NCBI GenBank assembly: GCA_050945795.1
Contig: JBMNTP010000021.1
Coordinates: 1 to 35,064, forward strand
Direction: 5' to 3'
Length of the DNA: 35,064 bases
Source: JBMNTP01 sp050945795
Lineage (GTDB): Bacteria > Bacillota > Clostridia > Christensenellales > MGBC116941
The notes beneath the pieces are model-generated. The model made no database searches, was not told where the DNA came from, and was given only the letters and a program-made list of their open reading frames with translations. Position numbers and translations under genes: made by a program. This document shows, piece by piece, positions 1 through 7,323 of the stretch; within the stretch, counting starts at the first letter, position 1; each line of letters begins with the position of its first letter.

Positions 1-518
1 TTAACCCGCATCCCCGTTTGTCTATGGGACCGGCTTTGCCGGTGGGGCAAAAGAGCGTATGTGAGTGCTTTGATATAGAGCTAGAGCAGGCGATAGAGGC
101 GGATGATTTTATGACCGCCATAAATAAAGTGCTGCCTGACGATATACAAGTATTAAAGGCGAGGGCGGTTGATAAATATCCTTCGCTAATGGGCTCGGTT
201 CAGGCGGCGGAATACCTTATCGCACCGGAGATAAGCGAGGAAGAGATTAAAGAGGCGGTGGAGCGGGCGCTTTCAAGCGCCGAGATAGTAGTTATGAAGC
301 GCTCGAAGTCCGGCGTAAAGCCGGAGGACATACGCCCTATGATATTAAAGCTAGAAGCGCGCGAAGGCGCTGTTTTGGCGATGGTAAGCTGTGGCAATCG
401 AAACCTGAATCCGGCGCTGCTTTTAGAGCATGTGTTTAAGGCACCGGGCGACATAACCCGCTTAAAGCTGCTGACTAATGTCGGCGGATGTGTCGAGCTG
501 GACGAAATGAGCTTATAA
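1..518 (+). CDS. DUF2344 / TIGR03936 radical-SAM-linked protein, C-terminal part
   Basis: The reading frame is open from the first base, and codons from base 3 read NPHPRLSMGPALPVG, the conserved segment of the TIGR03936 (DUF2344) family, so the gene begins outside the window and the TTG at 18 is not its start. The visible part is about 172 residues and ends at TAA 516-518. In Clostridia this domain is either a separate protein or follows a radical SAM protein (TIGR03960 type), and it is usually encoded just upstream of rng, as here (49 bases apart). Its biochemical role is not established; the link to RNase G and ribosomal genes suggests an RNA or ribosome function, which is inference only. 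Family call is firm, function open. Confidence 0.85.
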   Translation, partial: NPHPRLSMGPALPVGQKSVCECFDIELEQAIEADDFMTAINKVLPDDIQVLKARAVDKYPSLMGSVQAAEYLIAPEISEEEIKEAVERALSSAEIVVMKRSKSGVKPEDIRPMILKLEAREGAVLAMVSCGNRNLNPALLLEHVFKAPGDITRLKLLTNVGGCVELDEMSL

Positions 519-567
519 ATATGTTTTACACGGCTTAGGCCGATGATATTTTTAAAAGAGGGTATAT

Positions 568-2082
568 ATGGGCTGTAATATTATTGTGGATGCAAACCCG
601 CATCAAACGAGAGTGGCGGTTGTCGAAGACAATGCCCTTAGCGAAATTTATTTTGAGAGAAAGGGCAGCGAAAGAATTGTAGGAAACATATATAAAGGCG
701 TTGTGGCAAATGTATTGCCGGGTATGCAGGCGGCTTTTGTAAACATAGGCTACGATAAAAATGCCTTCCTTTACGCCGGCGATATTGCTGTTGATAATAC
801 CGAATTTGAATTCGAGGGCAGCAAAACTTTAGAGCCGGCCAGCATAAGCGATATTGTAAAGCAGGGCGAGGAAATAGTGGTGCAGGTGCTTAAAGAGCCG
901 GGCGATACAAAAGGCGCGAGAATAACTACAAACGTTACGCTGCCCGGCCGTTTGTCTGTAATAATGCCAACGGTTGATTATGTAGGTGTATCGCGTCGCA
1001 TATGCGATGAAGATGAGAGGGTAAGGCTTAAGGAAATAGCCGAGCGCGTTAAACCCGAAGGCGTAGGGGTAATTGTAAGAACGGCGGCGATAGGAAAGAA
1101 CAGCGCCGAGCTTGAAGATGAGATATGCTTCCTTGCCCGCCTTTGGGGCAGGGTTAAGCAGCGCGCGGAGCTTGTTAACGCGCCTAGGATGATACATAGC
1201 GAGGATAGTCTTATATTTAGAACTGTAAGGGATATGTTAAACGAAAATATCGACGCTATGTATATAAATGACATAGATATGTTCGAGCGCGTTAAGGTTG
1301 TTTCGGATATGATAGCGCCCAAGCTGAGCGATAAAATAAAGCTTTTCACAGAGCATTATGATATATTCGACTATTTCGCCATAGAAGAGGCGGTGGATAG
1401 AACGATGCAGCGCAGGGTTTGGCTAAAAAGCGGCGGCTATTTAATAATAGACCAAACTGAGGCGCTTACAGTTATTGATATAAACACCGGAAAGTATGTT
1501 GGTACAGTCAACTTTGATAAAACGGCGCTGCAGACAAACCTTGAGGCGGCTACTGAAATAGCTAGGCAGCTAAGGCTAAGGGATATAAGCGGCATTATAG
1601 TTATAGATTTTATTGACATGAAGCTTGACGAGAACAGAGAAAGCGTTATGGAAAGGCTTAGAACGGCGCTTAAAAAGGACAGGACAAAGTCAAACGTTAT
1701 AGGCATGACGGGTTTAGGGCTGGTGGAGATGACGCGCAAAAAAGTGCGCCAGCCGGTGAGGAGTGCGCTGACAAAGCAATGTACGTATTGCCATGGAGAC
1801 GGCAGAATAGAAAACGAGGACACCGTCGCTATGAAAGCGAGAAAGCAGCTGCTTAGAGAGATAAATGAAACGGATTTTCCTGTGTTTGTAATAGAGGTAC
1901 ATACCAGCGTTGCTCAGCATATTACAAAGTCGTGTGAGGACGCATTTAAGAATATGCCGGGCGGCGAAGGCAGGAAGGTGTTTTTAAAGCCGATAAGCGG
2001 CACGCATATGTGCGGGGTGAAGGTTTATGGCGTTAAAAACACGTTTGTGATAGATATGAACGGCATTATAAGGCTGGCCTGA
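568..2082 (+). CDS. rng: Ribonuclease G (Rne/Rng family)
   Basis: A 504-residue single-strand-specific endoribonuclease of the RNase E/G family, which acts in rRNA maturation and mRNA turnover in the cytoplasm. The N-terminal S1 RNA-binding domain lies around residues 38-125 (IVGNIYKGVVANVLPGMQAAF). The DNase I-like catalytic region holds the metal-binding aspartates D304 (VIDINTG) and D347 (VIDFIDM). The zinc-link CxxC is C405/C408 in KQCTYCHGDGRI. The length is that of RNase G without the long scaffold tail of RNase E. The ATG at 568 is preceded by AGAGGG about 6 bases upstream. It follows the DUF2344 gene in the usual clostridial order; rplU/rpmA, its common neighbours, are about 26 kb away here. 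Confidence 0.96.
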   Translation: MGCNIIVDANPHQTRVAVVEDNALSEIYFERKGSERIVGNIYKGVVANVLPGMQAAFVNIGYDKNAFLYAGDIAVDNTEFEFEGSKTLEPASISDIVKQGEEIVVQVLKEPGDTKGARITTNVTLPGRLSVIMPTVDYVGVSRRICDEDERVRLKEIAERVKPEGVGVIVRTAAIGKNSAELEDEICFLARLWGRVKQRAELVNAPRMIHSEDSLIFRTVRDMLNENIDAMYINDIDMFERVKVVSDMIAPKLSDKIKLFTEHYDIFDYFAIEEAVDRTMQRRVWLKSGGYLIIDQTEALTVIDINTGKYVGTVNFDKTALQTNLEAATEIARQLRLRDISGIIVIDFIDMKLDENRESVMERLRTALKKDRTKSNVIGMTGLGLVEMTRKKVRQPVRSALTKQCTYCHGDGRIENEDTVAMKARKQLLREINETDFPVFVIEVHTSVAQHITKSCEDAFKNMPGGEGRKVFLKPISGTHMCGVKVYGVKNTFVIDMNGIIRLA

Positions 2083-2106
2083 TTTTGATCTATATTTAAG
2101 CAAAGT

Positions 2107-2135
2107 AAAAAGCCCTCCAATTGGAGGGCCTTTGT
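2107..2135. terminator. Bidirectional intrinsic terminator between rng and livF
   Basis: A perfect 18-base palindrome GCCCTCCAATTGGAGGGC (2112-2129) lies between the convergent genes. On the minus strand it is followed by TTTTT, and on the plus strand by CTTTG. The run of U is better for the leftward liv transcripts, but the element can serve both directions. Confidence 0.85.
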
Positions 2136-2160
2136 TGTATTTAAATAGTCTGCTTGTGCT

Positions 2161-2889
2161 TTAACATTCCTGTGTGGCGAATTTGCCAAGGTACGCTTCG
2201 ATAATAGTATCGTCGTTTTGGATTTCCTCCGCCGTACCCGACATTCTTATAAGGCCGCCCTCTATAACATAGGCGTGGTTTGAGATTTCAAGAGCAAGAG
2301 TAGCGTTCTGCTCTATAAGAAGTATGGGCATTCCTGCCTTGTTTATGTCTACTATGGTTTGGAAAAGCCCTTCAACTATTACCGGCGCGAGACCCATTGA
2401 AGGCTCGTCAAGCAGCAATATCTTAGGCCGCCCCATCATAGCCCTTCCTATAGCAAGCATCTGCTGCTCGCCGCCCGAGAGGCTCCAGCTAAGCTGTTTT
2501 TCGCGCTCTTTAAGGCGGGGGAACAGCTCGAATACACGTTCCATATCGTCTTTATAGTCGGGCCTGCCAAACGCGCCGCGCCAAGGAGCGGTGCCGACTT
2601 CGAGGTTTTCGCGCACCGTTAGGCCGGGGAAAACATGCCGTCCCTCCGGCACATGCAGTATGCCGCGGTTTGCTATGGCTTTAGGCGCCAGCTCTATTAG
2701 CTCCTCGTCATTCCATGTTATGCTGCCGGTACGCTTTATAACGCCGGAAATAGACTTTAGCAGCGTTGTCTTGCCGGCTCCGTTGCTGCCTATAAGACAG
2801 CAGATTTCGCCTTCTTTTACTTCTAGGTCGAGGCCTTTAAGGGCTTCAATGGCGCCGTAATAGGCATGAAGATTCTTGATTTTAAGCAT
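2161..2889 (-). CDS. livF: Branched-chain amino acid-type ABC transporter ATP-binding protein LivF
   Basis: A 242-residue ABC ATPase of the LivF group, one of two cytoplasmic ATPases that drive the LivHM permease. The Walker A motif is GSNGAGKT (residues 34-41), the signature is SLSGGEQQML, and Walker B is ILLLDEPS. The text HVPEGRHVFPGLTVRENL is typical of LivF and separates it from LivG. The start ATG (2889) overlaps the livG stop by one base (TAATG), so translation is probably coupled. This is the last gene of the five-gene liv operon and is followed by the terminator at 2107-2135. The true substrate may be a branched-chain amino acid or another small solute, since the family is broad. Confidence 0.95.
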   Translation of the reverse strand: MLKIKNLHAYYGAIEALKGLDLEVKEGEICCLIGSNGAGKTTLLKSISGVIKRTGSITWNDEELIELAPKAIANRGILHVPEGRHVFPGLTVRENLEVGTAPWRGAFGRPDYKDDMERVFELFPRLKEREKQLSWSLSGGEQQMLAIGRAMMGRPKILLLDEPSMGLAPVIVEGLFQTIVDINKAGMPILLIEQNATLALEISNHAYVIEGGLIRMSGTAEEIQNDDTIIEAYLGKFATQEC

Positions 2890-3641
2890 TATTTCCTCCT
2901 CCCCAGATACGCCTCTATGACCTCTTCATTTCTTGATATATCGGCGGGGCCGCCCTCCGCTATAACCCTTCCAAAGTTGAGGACTGTTATCTCGTGGCAG
3001 GTACTCATTACCATATCCATCGAATGCTCTATAAGCACTACTCCTATGCCGTCGCTGGCGGCAAGGTTTAGGAGATCCATTGCCCTGTTTTTCTCGGTGC
3101 CGTTAAGTCCGGCGGCCGGCTCGTCAACAAGCATTACTTTAGGATGCGCCAGCATTGAGCGCACTATTTCAAGCAGCTTTAGCTGACCATAAGCCAAGGC
3201 GGACAGATCGTCTTCCCAATCGAAGGAAAGATCGGCTACTTTTAAAAGCTCTGTGAGCTCTCCTTCAAAGTCGCTGCCCTTCTTGCCCATAAAGGAATTG
3301 AAATAGCCCATCTGATCCTTAAGGTCGGTGCCGATAAGCAGGTTTTCCTCTATGTTCGAGCGCTGCAGAAAACGCGGCGCCTGGAAGGTGCGGCCTATGC
3401 CGCCGCGGGCTCTAAGGTGCGCGGGCATACGGGTTATATTCTTTTCCTCAAAGAATATGTCGCCCTTATCAACATCGTATATACCGCTTATAAGGTTAAG
3501 TATTGTGGTTTTACCTGCCCCGTTAGGGCCGATAAGTCCGCGTATCTGACCCGGCATAACCGAGAAGTTTACGTTTTCCGCCGCGGTTACGCCACCGAAA
3601 TATTTACATACACCTTTAAGCGTCAGTACTGGCTGAGTCAT
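2889..3641 (-). CDS. livG: Branched-chain amino acid-type ABC transporter ATP-binding protein LivG
   Basis: A 250-residue ABC ATPase, partner of LivF. Walker A is GPNGAGKTT near residue 37. The signature is degenerate (LSALAYGQLKLLEIVRSM), as usual in LivG, and Walker B is VMLVDEPAAGLN. GGIGRTFQAPRFLQ and the C-terminal IAEGGPADI..NEEVIEAYLG are LivG hallmarks. The ATG at 3641 lies 26 bases inside the end of livM and has GAGGTG about 7 bases upstream, so it is likely translationally coupled to livM. Confidence 0.95.
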   Translation of the reverse strand: MTQPVLTLKGVCKYFGGVTAAENVNFSVMPGQIRGLIGPNGAGKTTILNLISGIYDVDKGDIFFEEKNITRMPAHLRARGGIGRTFQAPRFLQRSNIEENLLIGTDLKDQMGYFNSFMGKKGSDFEGELTELLKVADLSFDWEDDLSALAYGQLKLLEIVRSMLAHPKVMLVDEPAAGLNGTEKNRAMDLLNLAASDGIGVVLIEHSMDMVMSTCHEITVLNFGRVIAEGGPADISRNEEVIEAYLGRRK

Positions 3642-4626
3642 CGCCCATCACCTCGCTTGCTAGATTGATTTTCTTTTTGCGCTTGATTTTCTTATAAATG
3701 TCCTTTGCAAGGCCGGCAAGGCCCATAGGCATAAATACCATAAGCAGTATAACGCCTACGCCGTATACAAACTTGTAATACGAGGCCAAAAAGCGCATCC
3801 ACTCCGGCAGCATTGTCAGAAGTACTGTCCCGACAAATACGCCCATAGTGCTGCCTATTCCGCCTAGCATGGACATTACAAGGAATATGGACGACTGCTC
3901 GAATGTGAAAAGTTCGGCAGTTATGTTTGTGTTAAGGAAGGCCAAGAGCGAGCCTGCAAGGCCGGAAAACGCTCCGGCAAGCACAAACGATATTATCTTG
4001 GTGCGGTATACGTTAACGCCGAGGCATTTCGCCGCGATTTCATTATCCCTAATCGAGGCCAGCGAGCGTCCAAGCGACGACCTTCTTATTCTGTTGACAA
4101 TAAGTCCGCAGATTATCGCAAAGCCAAGGAATACATAAAAATAATCGATTTTGGAGTTGCATACAAAGAAGCCAAGATCTAATGGAGGCACTCCGGCTAT
4201 GCCGTCGGCTCCGCCGGTTACCGGCTTCCAGTTTAGCATTACGTTGTAAAGTATCTGTACCATAGCGATAGAGGCGAAGGCGAAGTAGCTGCCTTTTAGC
4301 CGCAGCAGCGCTATGCCGAGTACAAATGAGAACAACGATGTTATAACCACCGCGGCAAGTATAGCCGTTGTGGGATGCAGGCCGAACCTGACGCAGGCTA
4401 TTGCCGTTATAAACGCGCCTACGCCCATTGTGCCGGCAAGAGAGAAGGTTACCTGCCCGCCCATGCCCAGCATTATTGAAAGGCCGAGTATGGCGATAAA
4501 GTATACGAGGGAGGTATCCATAACTGTCATCATGTACTGGTTAGGCATAAGTATAGGTATTAGTATAGCGAATGCCAGACAGCACACTATGAATATAAAT
4601 GTTTTAGATTTCAGTATTTTAAGCAT
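3616..4626 (-). CDS. livM: Branched-chain amino acid-type ABC transporter permease LivM
   Basis: A 336-residue inner-membrane permease with about eight to ten hydrophobic segments, beginning with FIFIVCCLAFAILIPILM. The LivM family motif is seen in GLIVNRIRRSSLGRSLASIRDNEIAAKCLGVNVYRTK, the cytoplasmic loop that contacts the ATPases. The C-terminus is basic (KIKRKKKIN). The ATG at 4626 has GAGGTG 7 bases upstream; the gene starts 11 bases after livH and overlaps livG by 26 bases. Confidence 0.94.
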   Translation of the reverse strand: MLKILKSKTFIFIVCCLAFAILIPILMPNQYMMTVMDTSLVYFIAILGLSIMLGMGGQVTFSLAGTMGVGAFITAIACVRFGLHPTTAILAAVVITSLFSFVLGIALLRLKGSYFAFASIAMVQILYNVMLNWKPVTGGADGIAGVPPLDLGFFVCNSKIDYFYVFLGFAIICGLIVNRIRRSSLGRSLASIRDNEIAAKCLGVNVYRTKIISFVLAGAFSGLAGSLLAFLNTNITAELFTFEQSSIFLVMSMLGGIGSTMGVFVGTVLLTMLPEWMRFLASYYKFVYGVGVILLMVFMPMGLAGLAKDIYKKIKRKKKINLASEVMGDDSASTDA

Positions 4627-4637
4627 AGTCTACCACC

Positions 4638-5501
4638 TCACGCTTTCTCGGCGATGCGTTCGCCGAATATGCCCTGAGGTCTTACGAGAAGAACTAATAT
4701 GAGCACGAGGAACACCACAGCGTCTTTGTAGGTGGTGGTGAAAATAGTGCTGTATGATTCTACAAGGCCGATAAGGATGCTGCCTAATACCGCTCCCTTT
4801 ACGTTGCCAAAGCCGCCTACAACTATGCCGGCAAAGGCTTTAAGCGCCATTGAACCGAGCGACTGCGACACCAGGAAAAGGGGAGAGGACAGCCAGCCGC
4901 CTATGCTTGAAAGCGTTATGCTTATCATATAGGTGGCGGCGATGGTTATAACGGTGGGTATGCCCATCAGCTCAGCGGCATATTTATCTTGAGCAGTGGC
5001 CTGCATTATTCTTCCAATGTAAAGCTTTTCAAACAGAGTATATACCAGGACTATGAGTAATCCGCTTATTCCTATTATAAATAGGTATTGATATTCAAGG
5101 GTGACACCTCCGAGGCTTAAAGTGCCTTCGACGATGGGCTGTGTTTTAAGAGGGAACGCGCCCCATATAAAACGCACCAGTTCTTTGAGCGCCATAGAGG
5201 CGCCCAAAGTACTGATCGTTACCGTTACTGTCCACGCTGCGTTACGCAGGGGCCAATAAACCGAAAACATGAATATCACACCTACTAAGGAAAAGACGAT
5301 CAAAGAGCATAACAGCATGGGGGTTAGGGGCAGGTTGGCCTGGTTTGTGAACATATAAGCTATGTACGCGCCCAGCATGAATATTTCACCGTGAGCGAAG
5401 TTCAAAACTCCAACCGCTTTTACTATAAGTATAAGCCCCATAGCCATCATAGCGTATATCATGCCCATGGATATACCTGAAACAAGCAATTGCACTAACA
5501 T
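4638..5501 (-). CDS. livH: Branched-chain amino acid-type ABC transporter permease LivH
   Basis: A 287-residue permease with multiple hydrophobic helices. The LivH features are the N-terminal LLVSGISMGMIYAMMAMGLILI, the GVLNFAHGEIFMLGAYIAY loop, and the family's ATPase-contact region around RIMQATAQDKYAAELMGI. The frame stays open to a TTG at 5528, but the ATG at 5501 matches the normal LivH N-terminus. A GGAAGG lies 14 bases upstream of that ATG, which is long spacing, so the exact start is not certain. It follows the binding-protein gene across a 70-base gap containing a small stem-loop. Confidence 0.92.
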   Translation of the reverse strand: MLVQLLVSGISMGMIYAMMAMGLILIVKAVGVLNFAHGEIFMLGAYIAYMFTNQANLPLTPMLLCSLIVFSLVGVIFMFSVYWPLRNAAWTVTVTISTLGASMALKELVRFIWGAFPLKTQPIVEGTLSLGGVTLEYQYLFIIGISGLLIVLVYTLFEKLYIGRIMQATAQDKYAAELMGIPTVITIAATYMISITLSSIGGWLSSPLFLVSQSLGSMALKAFAGIVVGGFGNVKGAVLGSILIGLVESYSTIFTTTYKDAVVFLVLILVLLVRPQGIFGERIAEKA

Positions 5502-5535
5502 TTTGCAATCATCATCCTTCCAAAGCAAGTTAGTT

Positions 5536-5550
5536 ACCGGCTGCGCCGGT
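5536..5550 (-). other. Stem-loop between livK and livH
   Basis: On the transcript (minus strand) ACCGGC-GCA-GCCGGT forms a 6-bp stem with a 3-base loop. No U run follows, so this is not a full terminator. Such hairpins between a binding-protein gene and its permease genes often stabilise the upstream mRNA so that the binding protein is made in excess; that role is inferred here. Confidence 0.5.
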
Positions 5551-5571
5551 CAGATACCGGAAATTCCGCTG

Positions 5572-6807
5572 TTAACGGGAAATAATATCCTGTATCGCGG
5601 GTTTGCCATCGACATTTTTGGTAAGGAACTGTGTCTTAGCGCATATGCGGTCCTCGTTAGGAGCGTATGTCGCGGCGACGCCTTCAAAACCGTCTATCTT
5701 GGCAAGGTTTTCGTTGATGGTCTTCGGCTCTACCGAATTGCCGGCCTTCATAGCCTCTATTAGTACCAGCGCGCTGTCATACATTGTAGAGGAGGGTAGG
5801 TCGGGGTCTTTGTTATACTTTGCTCTGTAACGCTCAACAAAAGCTTTTCCGTTCTCTGTTTCAACGGTCGGGGACCAGTCGCTAACGGAGTACCAGCCCT
5901 CGGCTGCGTCTTCAGCGTTGTTTATAGCTATCTCGGAGCAGTAGGAAGTGGAGCCTATGCAGGGAATGTTGAGGCCGGCGGCCTGAACCTGCATCATTAT
6001 AAGGCTGGCTTCTATCTGCTGGGAAACGGCGATTATGCCATCGCATCCGGCTTCTTTAATCTGAGCGGTGAAGGGTGAAAAGTTTTTCTCGCCCTTATTG
6101 TATGTGAGCATCTTGATGTCGCCTTCGGCTATTCCAAGCTCAATAAGCTTAGCTTTGGAAGCATCGGCCAGGCCTTGTCCAAAAGAGTCACTCTCATGGA
6201 TGATGGCCGGCTTTGTCATGCCGAGTGTGTCGATAGCGGCGGTTGCCATTGTGGAGCCGGCAAGCAAGTCGTTGTAGCGGATCTGCCACATAAACGGGTT
6301 GCCGATTTCAGCGAACTTAACGCTGCTGCCGCCGGTGAAGGTGGGGATTTCATACTGCTTTACATACGGTTCGAGAGCCAGAGCTATCGAGCTGTAAAGG
6401 CTGACTACTGTAGCGTTTACATCGCCACGGCTCATCAGCTTCTGATAAGCGTTGGCGCCGCCCTGGTCTGTGCTCTGATCGTCTTCAAATACGAACTCAA
6501 CTTCTTTTCCAAGCACTCCGCCCTCTGCAGCCAGTTCTTCCTGGAGCATGTCGAGAGCTTCTTTTGTGTAAACGCCGTTCTGGGCGCGCTCACCGGTAAG
6601 GGAAGTTACGCAGCCGATAATTATTTTATCCGACTGGTCATACTTATTATCGGCAGCGGGGGTTTCTTCCTCTTTGTCATCACCGGTATCTGCGCTGGTC
6701 TCGACCGGCGGTGCCGAAGTCGGAGCCTCGGGGGCAGGTGTTGCTGTACAGGCCACTGCTGCGAGGGCCATAAGAAGTACCAACAACAAAGCGATTAGTT
6801 TCTTCAA
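5572..6807 (-). CDS. livK: Lipoprotein substrate-binding protein of the liv ABC importer
   Basis: A 411-residue type I periplasmic-binding fold protein (Peripla_BP_6). It begins with a lipoprotein signal, MKKLIALLLVLLMALAAVAC, lipidated at Cys20. A Pro/Thr/Glu-rich linker (about residues 21-55) follows. The mature domain starts IIIGCVTSLTGERAQNGVYTKEAL, typical of LivK/AmiC-like receptors. The start is TTG (6807), supported by AAGGAGG 9 bases upstream and by the signal peptide directly after it. It is first in the five-gene importer operon. The ligand cannot be read from the sequence: leucine/isoleucine/valine is the default, but relatives bind amides, aromatics and other small acids. Confidence 0.92.
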   Translation of the reverse strand: MKKLIALLLVLLMALAAVACTATPAPEAPTSAPPVETSADTGDDKEEETPAADNKYDQSDKIIIGCVTSLTGERAQNGVYTKEALDMLQEELAAEGGVLGKEVEFVFEDDQSTDQGGANAYQKLMSRGDVNATVVSLYSSIALALEPYVKQYEIPTFTGGSSVKFAEIGNPFMWQIRYNDLLAGSTMATAAIDTLGMTKPAIIHESDSFGQGLADASKAKLIELGIAEGDIKMLTYNKGEKNFSPFTAQIKEAGCDGIIAVSQQIEASLIMMQVQAAGLNIPCIGSTSYCSEIAINNAEDAAEGWYSVSDWSPTVETENGKAFVERYRAKYNKDPDLPSSTMYDSALVLIEAMKAGNSVEPKTINENLAKIDGFEGVAATYAPNEDRICAKTQFLTKNVDGKPAIQDIISR

Positions 6808-6837
6808 CTGATATTTCCTCCTTATGATGTTTATTTG

Positions 6838-6869
6838 TGCTCATAGAACAAGGGTTGCGTCTATGAGCA
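6838..6869 (-). other. 10-bp inverted repeat in the livK leader
   Basis: TGCTCATAGA (6838-6847) and TCTATGAGCA (6860-6869) are exact inverted repeats around a 12-base loop, about 15 bases before the livK ribosome site. It can form an RNA hairpin or be a protein-binding palindrome. No U run follows, so it is not an intrinsic terminator. Confidence 0.6.
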
Positions 6870-6880
6870 AAAGGGATACG

Positions 6881-6936
6881 CGGGCCGCTTTGCCTGTACT
6901 AGAAAGGAGAGAGTGTACGCAGGTACCGGCGACCCG
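6881..6936 (-). other. Long structured hairpin in the livK 5' leader
   Basis: On the transcript, CGGGTCGC (6936-6929) pairs with GCGGCCCG (6888-6881) in 8 bp with one G-U pair. Inside it, CCT-(GC bulge)-GTAC (6923-6915) pairs with GTACAGG (6899-6893). The apical loop is pyrimidine-rich. I do not recognise it as a named riboswitch or T-box; no T-box bulge sequence is present. Confidence 0.5.
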
Positions 6937-7164
6937 TCGTTATAATCAATTAATATTAAGCTTTGTAAATATGTTTTTGGGCTCACAAATTTAGCTCTGG
7001 TAGAGTTATTGATACCCGATATATGTCGCGGCGCCAAAACCCCGAAGAATAAATTCGTTTTGTGTTAAAGTAGCGTATATAGTTTCAATTCTTTTTGCCT
7101 GTAAAGCAGATAAATACTGGAATCCGTTGTTTAATTACTGTTAAGTGCGCTGAATCCATTACTG

Positions 7165-7193
7165 ATTATGGATATCGAAAATAAGAATAACAA
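7165..7193 (-). promoter_or_regulatory. Candidate promoter for the liv operon
   Basis: TTGTTA (7193-7188), 17-base spacer and CATAAT (7170-7165) on the minus strand match the sigma-A consensus at 9 of 12 positions. It would give an mRNA leader of about 350 bases that includes both hairpins. Other candidates exist nearby, so this is tentative. Confidence 0.35.
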
Positions 7194-7323
7194 CTTATTA
7201 TCTATATTAATTATAGTATCAAGTGCCTTCGATAAAAAGCAATCACATTGACTATTCATAGAACAAAATTGTCATTTCGGGCCGCATCGTGGCATAATTC
7301 CCATATTAAGGAAATATATATCT

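Larger units (their letters stand above)
6808..7323 (-). promoter_or_regulatory. Non-coding regulatory region upstream of the liv operon
   Basis: This 516-base gap lies between the 3' end of the response regulator gene and livK. It holds no credible ORF. It contains the liv ribosome site, two leader hairpins and several sigma-A-like promoter candidates on the minus strand. The best of these are TTGTTA-N17-CATAAT (7193-7165) and TTTACA-N18-TATATA further down (around 7102-7073). A perfect TATAAT at 7215-7210 has a poor -35. An 11-base direct repeat, TCATAGAACAA, occurs at 6841-6851 and 7256-7266. No terminator with a U run is visible for the response regulator gene. Confidence 0.6.

Noticed and set aside
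6175..6798. 207-codon ORF on the plus strand opposite livK
   Set aside because: Antisense to a lipoprotein-binding protein with a clear signal peptide; no domain is recognisable.
6808..7323. T-box leader controlling the liv operon
   Set aside because: No T-box bulge sequence, specifier stem or terminator with a U run is present; the hairpins seen do not follow the T-box order.
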